Below, one piece after another: positions 27,042-36,017 of a stretch of 64,000 bases of DNA. The translations under genes and the position numbers were made by a program. The DNA lies in contig JASBSY010000010.1 in assembly GCA_030148705.1 (NCBI GenBank), positions 55,909 to 119,908 of the forward strand. The letters are read 5' to 3'. The notes beneath the pieces were generated by a model. It did not search any database. It had not been told where the DNA came from and worked only from the letters and a program-made list of their open reading frames with translations. This stretch comes from Pukyongia sp. (GTDB lineage: Bacteria; Bacteroidota; Bacteroidia; Flavobacteriales; Flavobacteriaceae). Each line of letters begins with the position of its first letter. Position 1 is the first letter of the stretch.

Positions 27042-28436
27042 TTACTGCCCCCTGTAGAAAATGATGGTACTAAGCGTTTTTATCACAATGCTTATATCCA
27101 GGAACAGGCTTCTTCTCTTGATATAATACAGATCGTATTGTAATTTTTCGAGTGCATCCTCCATGGTAGTACCGTAGTTGGCATTCACCTGGGCCCAGCC
27201 CGTAACACCGGGCTTTACAAGGTGGCGCACCTCATAGAAAGGGATTTGTTTAGACAGCTCCTTTACAAATACAGGGCGTTCGGGTCGCGGCCCGATCACA
27301 CTCATATCGCCTTTTATTACATTGATGAATTGAGGTATCTCGTCGAACCGGCTTCGCCTGAGGAATCGTCCGAAGTTAGTTACCCTTGTATCCTTCTTGG
27401 CTGCGTACACGGCCCCGGTCTGTTCGGCATTTACCACCATGCTGCGCAGTTTATAGATCTTAAAGTGCTTGCCGTTCCTCCCCACCCTGGTTTGCGTATA
27501 AAACAGCGGGCCGCGATTGGCTATGAGGTTGCCTACGATGATGATTGGCGAAATAAGTAGGCCAAATACCAGGCCGATGGCAGAGAACAACAGATCGAGC
27601 ACCCTGTGAAAGAACAGGTATAATTTGTTTTGGTTGCTCCGGCTAAACGGAAAGTAGCGGTAGAAATCCTTGTCGACATGCTGTACCGGGACGCGATGGG
27701 TAATCTCTTCGTAGACTTGTGTATATTCCCTGATAGGTACGCCGGTTTCTAGCAGATTGATTAGCTGGTTGTACAATTTAACCGTAATTCCGTCTATATC
27801 GCGGGTTGCTATAACTACTTCAGAAATATGCTGCTCCTTCACCACTTCCGCCACCTTCTTTACTGCAAATTCCTGGGGAAGCTGAAACGGTAATAAAGGC
27901 TGTTTGGATTTTGAAGTGTTTATATACCCGATTACCTGGTAATTTGGATCCGATTTCTGAAGGGAATCGATCACTATCGCCATATCCTCCGAGTTCCCTA
28001 TCAGCAGCACTCTTTTGTTAAAGCGCGGGGCCGAGATCAGTACGATATAGGCGTACCGCCAGGTGAACAGTGCCACATTGATCGCAATGTAGAAATACAC
28101 GATCTGCAAACGGTTATCGGGCAAAACCGGGGTAAAGAACGGCGTAAACAAATAAAACAATACAGTTACCGAGGACGTAAGGATGATGTTCTGAATTACC
28201 ACTTCGAACTTACTGGCCTTCTGAAGGTTATAAAGCTCGAATATGGTCGCAAAGATGCTGAGATATAAAGCAAGTACAATGGACCATACCCAATGATCGG
28301 CATTGATCTTGAAATAATCGAAATTAAACACTATGCCCACCAGGTAAAGTAAACCTAGTACACTTATCATATCGAATATCCTTAACAGGACTTTCCGTTC
28401 AGAAATATCAAAATGAATATTCGACTTTTGAGGCAT
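27042..28436 (-). CDS. undecaprenyl-phosphate sugar phosphotransferase (WcaJ/EpsL-type initiating enzyme)
   Basis: Starts a polysaccharide repeat unit by transferring a sugar-1-phosphate to undecaprenyl phosphate. The 464 aa have four to five N-terminal helices (about 15-140), a Rossmann-like middle (KRVLLIGNSEDMAIV) and the C-terminal bacterial transferase domain: KRVLDLLFS-type helix, FYTQTRVGRNGKHFKIYKLRSM, DEIPQFINVIKGDMSVIGPR and the ending ALEKLQYDLYYIKRRS. It is the last gene of the minus-strand glycan group. The first sugar (glucose, galactose or an N-acetylated sugar) cannot be told. Confidence 0.92.
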   Translation of the reverse strand: MPQKSNIHFDISERKVLLRIFDMISVLGLLYLVGIVFNFDYFKINADHWVWSIVLALYLSIFATIFELYNLQKASKFEVVIQNIILTSSVTVLFYLFTPFFTPVLPDNRLQIVYFYIAINVALFTWRYAYIVLISAPRFNKRVLLIGNSEDMAIVIDSLQKSDPNYQVIGYINTSKSKQPLLPFQLPQEFAVKKVAEVVKEQHISEVVIATRDIDGITVKLYNQLINLLETGVPIREYTQVYEEITHRVPVQHVDKDFYRYFPFSRSNQNKLYLFFHRVLDLLFSAIGLVFGLLISPIIIVGNLIANRGPLFYTQTRVGRNGKHFKIYKLRSMVVNAEQTGAVYAAKKDTRVTNFGRFLRRSRFDEIPQFINVIKGDMSVIGPRPERPVFVKELSKQIPFYEVRHLVKPGVTGWAQVNANYGTTMEDALEKLQYDLYYIKRRSLFLDISIVIKTLSTIIFYRGQ

Positions 28437-28468
28437 TTGGTTGGTACTTAACTGTGTAAATGTACTAA

Positions 28469-29491
28469 TTATTCACACTCAACTAGTTCAATCCATTTAT
28501 GTTTTAGCTGCTGCCAGTCGGACTCCTCTGCCTTCTTTCGCGCATTTTTCGAGATCTCAACTACCATATTACTATCGTTCAGCAAGGTTTTCACGGCCGC
28601 CGACATCGCCTCTGCATCGTCTGCCTTAACCACTAGCGAATCGACACGGTTACTCAGTAAATACGGTATCCCACCCACATTGGTGGACACCACCGGCAGG
28701 CCGAGGGCCATGGCCTCTATCACACTTACCGGGCTGTTGTCGTAATTGGTAGTATTGATAAAAATATCGTAATTGGCTGCCAGCTCCTTCCATTCCTCCT
28801 TTGAAAGCAGGCCCGTAAACCGCACAGAAAGGTTGCGTTCCTGTGCTATTCGGCGGCATTCGGCCAGGCTTCCGTCCTTTTCGGGCCCCACCATACACAA
28901 GCTGGCTTGATAACCTTCTTTATTTAAAACTTCAACAAGCTTTAAGGCCAGTTTTGGATTGTAGATTTCAGAAAAGGAACGCACCCACAACAAGTTAGGT
29001 TTTATTGCCGAGCGCTGTTTAAATTGATATTTGTCGGTTTCAATAGCATTTGGGATACAGCGAATATTAGAATAACCGTTCTCTTCAAATCGCTGCTTTA
29101 AATAAGCGGAAGGCGCTACATTGCATTTGGCCCCGTTGAATAATTTATTCGACAGCAGGGGGCTGCTTTTAAGTCTTTGAGGCAGGTTACCACCGTGGAG
29201 AATGGGGATATACGGTATGCGGAGTAGTCTGCACAAATTGGCAACGGCAACTGCATAATAGAAATTCTGTGTGCTGTAGGTGTCAATAAGTACTAAGGAT
29301 GCAGTACGGGCATGTTGGAGTACGAGCCTCAACATATCTGCCAGTCGGAGCAGTTTGTTTCTTTTGGCTGAAGCCGAATATACATCGTAGCCTTCCTCCT
29401 TAAGATTATGCGCCAGACTTTCCATAGTGGTAGCCGTGCCGCCAAAGGAAGAGGCCTTATTACCCAGGTATAACAGTTTTCTTTTTGCCAT
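28469..29491 (-). CDS. glycosyltransferase family 4
   Basis: A 340-aa GT-B enzyme. N-terminal acceptor domain start RKLLYLGNKASSFGGTATTM; C-terminal nucleotide-sugar domain with NLLWVRSFSEIYNPKLAL and the family E-x7-E-type motif in NSPVSVIEAMALGLPVVSTNVGGIPYL. It adds one sugar to the lipid-linked glycan at the cytoplasmic face. Its start overlaps the polymerase gene by 32 bases, an unusually long overlap in this operon. Donor and linkage are unknown. Confidence 0.88.
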   Translation of the reverse strand: MAKRKLLYLGNKASSFGGTATTMESLAHNLKEEGYDVYSASAKRNKLLRLADMLRLVLQHARTASLVLIDTYSTQNFYYAVAVANLCRLLRIPYIPILHGGNLPQRLKSSPLLSNKLFNGAKCNVAPSAYLKQRFEENGYSNIRCIPNAIETDKYQFKQRSAIKPNLLWVRSFSEIYNPKLALKLVEVLNKEGYQASLCMVGPEKDGSLAECRRIAQERNLSVRFTGLLSKEEWKELAANYDIFINTTNYDNSPVSVIEAMALGLPVVSTNVGGIPYLLSNRVDSLVVKADDAEAMSAAVKTLLNDSNMVVEISKNARKKAEESDWQQLKHKWIELVECE

Positions 29492-30812
29492 TGATTACCG
29501 TAATTAACGCAAGTCCGTATATAAAAGCCGGCGCTGCTATCCTCATGGAGGAATGGTTTATAGTGAGAAACCAGAATAAGAAGAATACATAAAAGTACAC
29601 ATTCGATTTGTTCCTAAGGCGAATTACCAGAGGTGTAATGACAAGGATTATGAGCGCAACCAAACCGGATAATCCGTGTTCCGACAGCATCCTGCTTAGC
29701 TCGTTGTGGGAGGCCGACACCCTGCCCAATTGGTCCTCCCTGAATTCCTTCACCTTTCCAACCCCGATTCCTGTTAAAGGAAATTCATAAAAGGCTTCCA
29801 ACTCCGAATTCAATAATTCGAGCCGCCCGGTGGAAAGGTCGGCTTTTTCCCTGCCGGCTGCATCCTGATTGGCATAGCGTTTATCGATAAGCCCGGAAGT
29901 ATTAAAGGATGTAAAGATCCAGGTCACGACAATAACTACCGATATTACCGCTACGCGAGGCAACAGCACGGCCTTTTGCAACACAGAACTCTTTAAAAAA
30001 TAGACGGTAAAAAACGCCAGGGCACAAATTCCCGCAGTGATTACCCCTCCCCTTGAAAAGGTAACGATGGCTCGGTAACTCAAAAAGGCCAAAAGGGACA
30101 GGTCGATCACATTGAGAAATAACTGTTTCTTTATAAAAAGTCTTGTAAAGAGTACAACCATCCCCAGCCCAAGTATAGTGGCTACCTGGTTTGGTCCGAA
30201 ACCCCCGGAGGCTTCAAAATTAGATTGAGTCCCGGTAAGAACATCTTTTATACTGGGCGTATATAAATACAGATACAGCGCCATGGAAATAACCGGCAAC
30301 AACAGAGATAGCAGGATTTCGTTCAGTCGGGTGATGGACATGCGCCTGTCGTAACAATAAAGCGCCGAAATCCCGAGACACACCGGGCCACTGAGATTAA
30401 AGCCTACCGCATTTGCCACACTGGAATCGTAATCCAGGTTCATGGCCGAAAACAGGATTCCGGGAATAAGCAGCAGCAAATAAATAACATAGATCCACGA
30501 CTTTCGCTTAAACCCGCGGTAGAACATTCCTATGGTGAGAAACATGATCACCGCATATTTGGCAAATTCATAGGTGAATGCTCCTCCCGTCATCCGGGAA
30601 AAGACCTCAAAGCCGGTAATATAGGCGGCGGCCAACAGAACTTCATCCTTTCGGTTGCGGTTGTAAATAATGCGGACCAGGAAATAAACGATCGCCCCAA
30701 ACAGTATAAACATGGCCGTAAACCTGAAATTATAAACCACCACTGCGATCAGCAAATGAAGTAAAATCAGTTGCACATAGGTGATCTTCTTTATGGGTCT
30801 GGCTTTTCTCAA
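29460..30812 (-). CDS. O-antigen polymerase/ligase-like membrane protein (Wzy/WaaL)
   Basis: A 450-aa protein of ten to twelve membrane helices with one long periplasmic loop (about 305-375), holding TGRLELLNSELEAFYEFPLTGIG-type sequence and ASHNELSRMLSEHGLSG, the Wzy_C pattern of O-antigen ligases and polymerases. It either polymerises repeat units or ligates glycan to lipid A core or protein. It overlaps the upstream glycosyltransferase start by 4 bases. Sequence alone does not separate polymerase from ligase. Confidence 0.85.
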   Translation of the reverse strand: MRKARPIKKITYVQLILLHLLIAVVVYNFRFTAMFILFGAIVYFLVRIIYNRNRKDEVLLAAAYITGFEVFSRMTGGAFTYEFAKYAVIMFLTIGMFYRGFKRKSWIYVIYLLLLIPGILFSAMNLDYDSSVANAVGFNLSGPVCLGISALYCYDRRMSITRLNEILLSLLLPVISMALYLYLYTPSIKDVLTGTQSNFEASGGFGPNQVATILGLGMVVLFTRLFIKKQLFLNVIDLSLLAFLSYRAIVTFSRGGVITAGICALAFFTVYFLKSSVLQKAVLLPRVAVISVVIVVTWIFTSFNTSGLIDKRYANQDAAGREKADLSTGRLELLNSELEAFYEFPLTGIGVGKVKEFREDQLGRVSASHNELSRMLSEHGLSGLVALIILVITPLVIRLRNKSNVYFYVFFLFWFLTINHSSMRIAAPAFIYGLALITVINGKKKTVIPG

Positions 30813-31870
30813 GGGCTGTAGAGTTCTCTTAACAGTGGCAATATAGCCTGAAAAGAATAATTTTCCTCAATATGCTGTTTGAAAGCTGCTGCATCTTCCC
30901 GGGCTTTTTCGGGGTCTGACAAGTACTCAATGATTGCTTCTGCCAATAGCCGGGAATTTGCCGGTGGAACTATCTTTCCTCTGTTTCCAACTACCTGCCT
31001 GCATTCACCAACATCGGTACACACCACGGGCAGCTTACTAATTCCATATTCCAACAAGGCTACCGGAAGGCCTTCCGAATTGGAAGACAATACTCCTATG
31101 GCCGCTTCCCTGAGTAATTGCTGAACCCCGGTCTGAGCTCCGTAAAAATAAACATCCTGTAAAGAATTGCTTTCCACAAATTGTTGTAAAGATCCGGTAT
31201 AACCGCTGTCTGAGCCGACGCCAATTAAATGCAGGGAAGCAGAAGAATGCTGCTGTTTTACCCGTTTATAAGCGGTAAGCAGGTTAAAGTGATCTTTCTG
31301 TGGTCTTAGGTTGGCCAGGCATACAATTCGGCCTTCGGGAGCGCCTTTTAGCCCGGTAGATGAGGGCTGTCCGTAGTCAGGGACCACAAAATTCCGGATG
31401 AATTTAACCTGCGGACTATGTAGTTTATTTTCGGCCCATTCTTTCAGGATTTCGTTTACCGAAATGATGCCGGCAAAAGAAGAAGAGCACTTTTTCAACA
31501 AGCCGTATTTTCGCTCCTTCAAATATTCGCTTTTCCCGTAATGATCGTGCCATATCACCCTGATACCCGGCTTTAGTCTTTTAATAAGCGTAGCCCAGAA
31601 AAAACCCGAACTGTGAGCGTGGATCACCTCGATTCGATGTTTTTTGACGAATTTGTAAAGTTTCAGCAAGGCTGGCAGGTCGAGAGCACTCTTCTTGGCC
31701 AGAAACAAATACGACACTTCCCCATCCAGGGATGCTTTTAAAATCCCTTCCTCCCTGCTCGCACATAAAAACGATTCGTGCCCATTGGTGAGCAGCTGAT
31801 TGGCCAGATTAACCGCCATCCGTTCAGCGCCTCCCGGGTTCAAAGAATCGATAAGCTGTAGTACTCTCAT
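30809..31870 (-). CDS. glycosyltransferase family 4
   Basis: A 353-aa GT-B enzyme with the N-terminal LIDSLNPGGAERMAVNLANQL typical of GT4, the donor domain GRIVCLANLRPQKDHFNLL and the catalytic motif SNSEGLPVALLEYGISKLPVV. It overlaps both neighbours by 4 bases (ATGA type), so it is part of the same translationally coupled operon. Substrates are unknown. Confidence 0.9.
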   Translation of the reverse strand: MRVLQLIDSLNPGGAERMAVNLANQLLTNGHESFLCASREEGILKASLDGEVSYLFLAKKSALDLPALLKLYKFVKKHRIEVIHAHSSGFFWATLIKRLKPGIRVIWHDHYGKSEYLKERKYGLLKKCSSSFAGIISVNEILKEWAENKLHSPQVKFIRNFVVPDYGQPSSTGLKGAPEGRIVCLANLRPQKDHFNLLTAYKRVKQQHSSASLHLIGVGSDSGYTGSLQQFVESNSLQDVYFYGAQTGVQQLLREAAIGVLSSNSEGLPVALLEYGISKLPVVCTDVGECRQVVGNRGKIVPPANSRLLAEAIIEYLSDPEKAREDAAAFKQHIEENYSFQAILPLLRELYSP

Positions 31871-32979
31871 CTCAGTAGTTTAATGATCTCCTCCTCAAAG
31901 CTGTCGAGCGTATATTGCTGCGACCATTTTTGGCCGGCTTCCGACATACGTTTCAGTTCGTAAGTATTTTCCAGGCTTGTTTTAACCAAGGCTACGTCGG
32001 CCTCGACATTCCCAGAGATAAGGATCCCCCGCTTACCGTCACCCAGCATCCAGGGAACACAGGAAACCGGGGTTACAATCGGGATACAGCCCCAGAACAT
32101 ACTTTCGGCCACCACTTTGGGCCAGCCCTCCGAGCGGGAAGCCAATATCAGGAAATCAGTTTGCTTATAGGCTGCTTCAATTTCCTCCGAAGGCCTGTTG
32201 CCATACATCTTCACATACTGTTGTAATGACCTGTCCGCTATGTATTGTTCCAGTTCTGAACCCATCGCCCCGTCTCCGTATATCGATAGACGGCAACTAA
32301 GCCCTTCCGAATTGAGCCTTTCTATTAATTTCACAGCGTAGAGCGGTTGTTTCCCCGGACTCAGGCTTCCGGCAAACATAAAACTGAAGGGTTGTGAAAA
32401 ATTACGATCTATCACGCCGCGCTTCTTCTCTTCCGGATAGGAAGCTGTAAAAAAGGATTTTATATTCCTCGAACTATCCGGCCATTCCCCATAGACCAGC
32501 ACCTTCATATTCTTAGTAAGGCCGGTATTGGCCAATATCCATTTTTGAATTCTGTAACTAAGCGGCTGCCTCGACTTCATGTCCCAGTTCCCTGCGTATT
32601 TGGCAGTTTTTGGTTTCTTCGGAAAGAAGATCTGGACGATACACCCCACCAAAGCAATAGTTCCGGGACATCGCAAATGTATATGATCTGCTTTTTTCAT
32701 CTCTTTCCACAGCCTGAAAAATACCAGGGGCAGGTTCAACAAGGCGTAAAACGAACTCCCAAGCGTATTGAATTCTATGGCCGGCAGGGCAGCAACTTTT
32801 ATATCGCTGCGCCGGAATGCTTGCTTTAACAACGGCCCGTTGTAGGTTACAGGCGACGCTATGACCACTTCATCAACCTGCTCGAACCAAATATCCATCT
32901 CCTTCACATATGGCGCGTACGAATACAATCTTTCATCCTTAGATAAAGTTGGAGCCAGCGTAATTACTAAAAATTTCAC
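31867..32979 (-). CDS. glycosyltransferase family 4-like
   Basis: A 370-aa GT-B protein. The N-terminal half is less conserved (FLVITLAPTLSKDERLYSYA). The donor half shows FSFMFAGSLSPGKQPLYAVKL and the motif ASRSEGWPKVVAESMFWGCIP. 4-base overlaps with both neighbours. Probably one of the sugar-adding steps of the repeat unit. Confidence 0.86.
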   Translation of the reverse strand: MKFLVITLAPTLSKDERLYSYAPYVKEMDIWFEQVDEVVIASPVTYNGPLLKQAFRRSDIKVAALPAIEFNTLGSSFYALLNLPLVFFRLWKEMKKADHIHLRCPGTIALVGCIVQIFFPKKPKTAKYAGNWDMKSRQPLSYRIQKWILANTGLTKNMKVLVYGEWPDSSRNIKSFFTASYPEEKKRGVIDRNFSQPFSFMFAGSLSPGKQPLYAVKLIERLNSEGLSCRLSIYGDGAMGSELEQYIADRSLQQYVKMYGNRPSEEIEAAYKQTDFLILASRSEGWPKVVAESMFWGCIPIVTPVSCVPWMLGDGKRGILISGNVEADVALVKTSLENTYELKRMSEAGQKWSQQYTLDSFEEEIIKLLR

Positions 32980-33527
32980 CCGATATATTCTTTAGAGTCA
33001 TTTTCACTCACTATTTGCGCAGGGACACCCAGCACGGTAACCCCTTCCGGAATATTAGAGACTACCAGGGAATTTGCGCCAATTACCACATTATCTCCTA
33101 CGGTGATTTTCCCGGCCACCGTTGCCCCGGCACCTATATATACATTGTTACCAATTACAGGTACGCCACGTTTTTCACCGCGTCCGCTTACGCCCAGGGT
33201 CACTCCCTGGGAGATATTACAATTATCGCCAATTACCGAATTCGCGTTAATTATTATCCCTCCGAAATGGCCGATATAGAACCTGCTTCCTACTTTGGCC
33301 GAATAAGGCAAAGAGATTCCCGTAAGAATTTCTATCCATTTTTGCCAGACAAGCCCGATGGCCAAAAGCAACGCTTTGAGGAATCCCGGCAGTTTACTTC
33401 TGAAAATTCCGTTCAGGCAGCGGTAAGTTCCAATTGCCCATAGGCCTTGTTGCGTAAGTAACAGGACGAATGTGTTCTTGCCGGAATACGCTCGGTATTT
33501 CTCTATATCACCCCCGAATTTTCCCAT
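32976..33527 (-). CDS. serine-acetyltransferase-like hexapeptide acyltransferase
   Basis: 183 aa ending in a left-handed beta-helix of hexapeptide repeats: IGHFGGIIINANSVIGDNCN, QGVTLGVSGRGEKRGVPVIG, NNVYIGAGATVAGKITVGDN, and the closing GVPAQIV. This is the CysE/SAT-like fold; in a glycan operon it most likely acetylates a sugar rather than serine. The shortened N-terminal region lacks most of the CysE helical domain. It overlaps the next glycosyltransferase gene by 20 bases. Confidence 0.85.
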   Translation of the reverse strand: MGKFGGDIEKYRAYSGKNTFVLLLTQQGLWAIGTYRCLNGIFRSKLPGFLKALLLAIGLVWQKWIEILTGISLPYSAKVGSRFYIGHFGGIIINANSVIGDNCNISQGVTLGVSGRGEKRGVPVIGNNVYIGAGATVAGKITVGDNVVIGANSLVVSNIPEGVTVLGVPAQIVSENDSKEYIG

Positions 33528-34653
33528 CAGCCTTTAAGGTATTATAAAAATCGACGTTCCTTGCCACTATCGCATTCAAATTATATTTTTTCAGCACCTT
33601 CTCGCGTGCAGCAACTCCGAGTTGGCGAGCTTCTTCTCTGTTTTCCACACACCACATCATTTTTTCGGCTATGTCGTCAGGATTGTACACATCACAGAGC
33701 AGGCCTGTCACCCCGTGTTCGATGGTTTCCGGCCCGGGACCGTATTCAGAAAAGATAACCGGTTTTTCCAGCAGCATGGCCTCCAGGGAAACCAGGCCCT
33801 GGGTCTCCATATGCGAGGGAAACACACAAAAGGCTGCCTCTGCGTATTTTACATTCAACATCTCCCGCTCTACAGTTCCGTGAAATGTCACATCCTTAAA
33901 AAATGAGGCGTCAAAATTCTGCTTCAACATCTCGATATACGAACTGCCATCCGGAAAAAACCAATCCCTACCATAGAGATCCAGCTTCATTTGCGGATAC
34001 TTTTCTTTAACCTGCTTAAAGCCTTGAATAAGCTGCCTTACCCCTTTTTTCTCGCAAATAGTACCGGCGAACAATATTCGGTCTTCATCTACATCCACTT
34101 GCGGTATTTCAAGCAATGTATTGATTGGATAGTTTATTATCTCTACCGGTTTCCCGTGGTAGCTGAGAAATTTGGCCGTATGTTCCTTCACATAATTCGA
34201 AACTGCTATAAAAGCATCGGCTGTAGCAAACGAAATCTTCTCAAGGCGCCCTTTGCGCCAGTTTATCCCACGTTTTTCAGATTCAGCAAAGAAATGATGC
34301 CCCCCGTGCAGCCGAATCACCTTTTTAGCGGGATGAGAACCGGAGATGATCGCCAGCCCTAATTCGGCCGTTTCTATGATATCGATTGCTGTATCCTTAT
34401 GCATCTTCTTCAATCGCTTATTCAGCTTACGGGCATTGTACATAAAATTGGGGAATATGGTCTTGTTGCGTGGTAGTCTAACCAGCTGCACCCCCTTATC
34501 CTCTAATCGTACTTCCTTATCATCGATACCGATTCCAAGGATGGTCACCATATGTCCTTCAGCGGCCAGCGCCCTCCCAATCGTCTGTAAGAAAGTGCCC
34601 ACCCCTCCCGGAGCCCATAAAGGATATTCATTGGAAAGATAAACGATGTTCAT
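33508..34653 (-). CDS. glycosyltransferase family 4
   Basis: A 381-aa GT-B enzyme: N-terminal VYLSNEYPLWAPGGVGTFLQ, donor domain RILFAGTICEKKGVRQLIQG and catalytic motif SHMETQGLVSLEAMLLEKPV, with YGPGPETIEHGVTG after it. It overlaps the upstream gene by 4 bases. Likely adds a hexose in the repeat unit; donor unknown. Confidence 0.9.
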   Translation of the reverse strand: MNIVYLSNEYPLWAPGGVGTFLQTIGRALAAEGHMVTILGIGIDDKEVRLEDKGVQLVRLPRNKTIFPNFMYNARKLNKRLKKMHKDTAIDIIETAELGLAIISGSHPAKKVIRLHGGHHFFAESEKRGINWRKGRLEKISFATADAFIAVSNYVKEHTAKFLSYHGKPVEIINYPINTLLEIPQVDVDEDRILFAGTICEKKGVRQLIQGFKQVKEKYPQMKLDLYGRDWFFPDGSSYIEMLKQNFDASFFKDVTFHGTVEREMLNVKYAEAAFCVFPSHMETQGLVSLEAMLLEKPVIFSEYGPGPETIEHGVTGLLCDVYNPDDIAEKMMWCVENREEARQLGVAAREKVLKKYNLNAIVARNVDFYNTLKADGKIRG

Positions 34654-36017
34654 TGGGTTAGTACGTTATAGATTTTTTCTGAAGCCGTGCCGGGATTTTC
34701 AACCACCCGTTCGAACCAGGGTAACACCCGATGCTTCGTTTCGCTCAGGGCCTGTCGCACTACTTCGGATATCTCATCCCTGTCATTCAGCCAATATACC
34801 GAATCGCGGCTCGGCATACTTCTGAAATGTTGAAAGTTATAAATAGTTTCTACATTCCAGTGTGTATCGTCGGTTTGATCGTAATTTATAAATACGCAGG
34901 GTTTCCCGAACATCCCGAAATCGAATGCCATGGTGGATCCCACGTTTACGACTAATTCTGTATGCCCGGCCAGGTTCACCAGTAATGCTACATCTTCCAC
35001 AGTAGGATATACGGCCGTCCACCTGTTTTTATTGTATCGCCACAGCGGTTCGATTTCTACGATGAGTTCGGGGTATTTCTTTAAGACCTCCTCGTATCGG
35101 CCTGAAATATCCACCGGGCAGCGCCTGAAAACAATCCCCACCTCGGTTTCCATTCCACACGCCCTTATCGCCCCGGCCAGATCGTCGAGATACATAGGGT
35201 CGTAAGGCGAGGTGGTTACATCGTCGCCCGAGAAACAAATGTATTTCTTAGCCAGGTCCAGCTTATACCGATTAAAGAAAGTTTCTTTAGAGACCAAGTA
35301 TTTTTCGTCTGAATAAAATTCGAACTGGGGCGTACCTGTTACGTGAATTTGTGAGGCCTTTATCTCCGGATACAGCTGTTGTAATTCCTCTTTCATATAT
35401 CCCGACCAAACCAGGTATTTATCGGCCTTTAACGCCAATCGGGCCTTCGGCAGGTTATCCCACGAATATATAACCGTAGCCGTTTCGATGTCAAGCTCCC
35501 TTGCGGCTTGAAAAACTGCTGCCGCATTAATAGCGCGCTGATGCGTACAGAACAGTACATCGGGGGATTGCTGTTTCAGCAAATTCTTTACTTCTGAAAA
35601 AAATGGATTCCTTTTTAAAGATTTCCTGTATTTCTTTTCCAGTTTTAAAATGGTCTTGTAGCTGGTCACAGCCAGGGCTGCCAGTTCAACTGCTGAATAA
35701 AATGATTTAAGTTTATAGGACTTGTGCTTGCGCTTCCAGTTAAAAAGGATGGTAGGATTCTTTAGGCTGCGTGCACTGTACTTCAACCGGGCGAGATGAA
35801 TCAGTTCTCTGAGGAATTTTTCGCGAACCCCCTCGTGGTAGTCCGGAAGGTTAATCGTCTTGTGAATATCGCATTGCCTCTTTATTTCAGCAAGAGTCTC
35901 ATCGTCGAAATTGTGGTAAAGGGTAAGTTCTGCGTCCACGTCCTTAAAGACCCTGGTATAGAGATAATTCTTTATACCCACGCCATCAGGAACCAATACC
36001 GCAATCTTCTTTCTCAC
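34650..36017 (-). CDS. predicted GT-B-fold protein of the nonulosonic-acid operon, function unknown
   Basis: 455 aa, no membrane segments or signal. Features: DVLFCTHQRAINAAAVFQAA, TVIYSWDNLPKARLALKADK, YLVWSGYMKEELQQLYPEI, VTGTPQFEFY and a C-terminal VNVGSTMAFDFGMFGKPCVF followed by NYDQTDDTHWNVE. The arrangement resembles the UDP-glycosyltransferase/glycogen-phosphorylase fold and CDP-glycerol transferase relatives. Its place directly after neuC, with 4-base overlaps on both sides, makes it a candidate for the transferase that uses the CMP-nonulosonate, though no known sialyltransferase motif was recognised. Confidence 0.6.
   Translation of the reverse strand: MRKKIAVLVPDGVGIKNYLYTRVFKDVDAELTLYHNFDDETLAEIKRQCDIHKTINLPDYHEGVREKFLRELIHLARLKYSARSLKNPTILFNWKRKHKSYKLKSFYSAVELAALAVTSYKTILKLEKKYRKSLKRNPFFSEVKNLLKQQSPDVLFCTHQRAINAAAVFQAARELDIETATVIYSWDNLPKARLALKADKYLVWSGYMKEELQQLYPEIKASQIHVTGTPQFEFYSDEKYLVSKETFFNRYKLDLAKKYICFSGDDVTTSPYDPMYLDDLAGAIRACGMETEVGIVFRRCPVDISGRYEEVLKKYPELIVEIEPLWRYNKNRWTAVYPTVEDVALLVNLAGHTELVVNVGSTMAFDFGMFGKPCVFINYDQTDDTHWNVETIYNFQHFRSMPSRDSVYWLNDRDEISEVVRQALSETKHRVLPWFERVVENPGTASEKIYNVLTQ

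Noticed and set aside
33561..34642. Several plus-strand open frames inside the GT4 gene at 33,508-34,653
   Set aside because: Antisense shadows rich in Ser, Pro and His without initiation signals or recognisable motifs.
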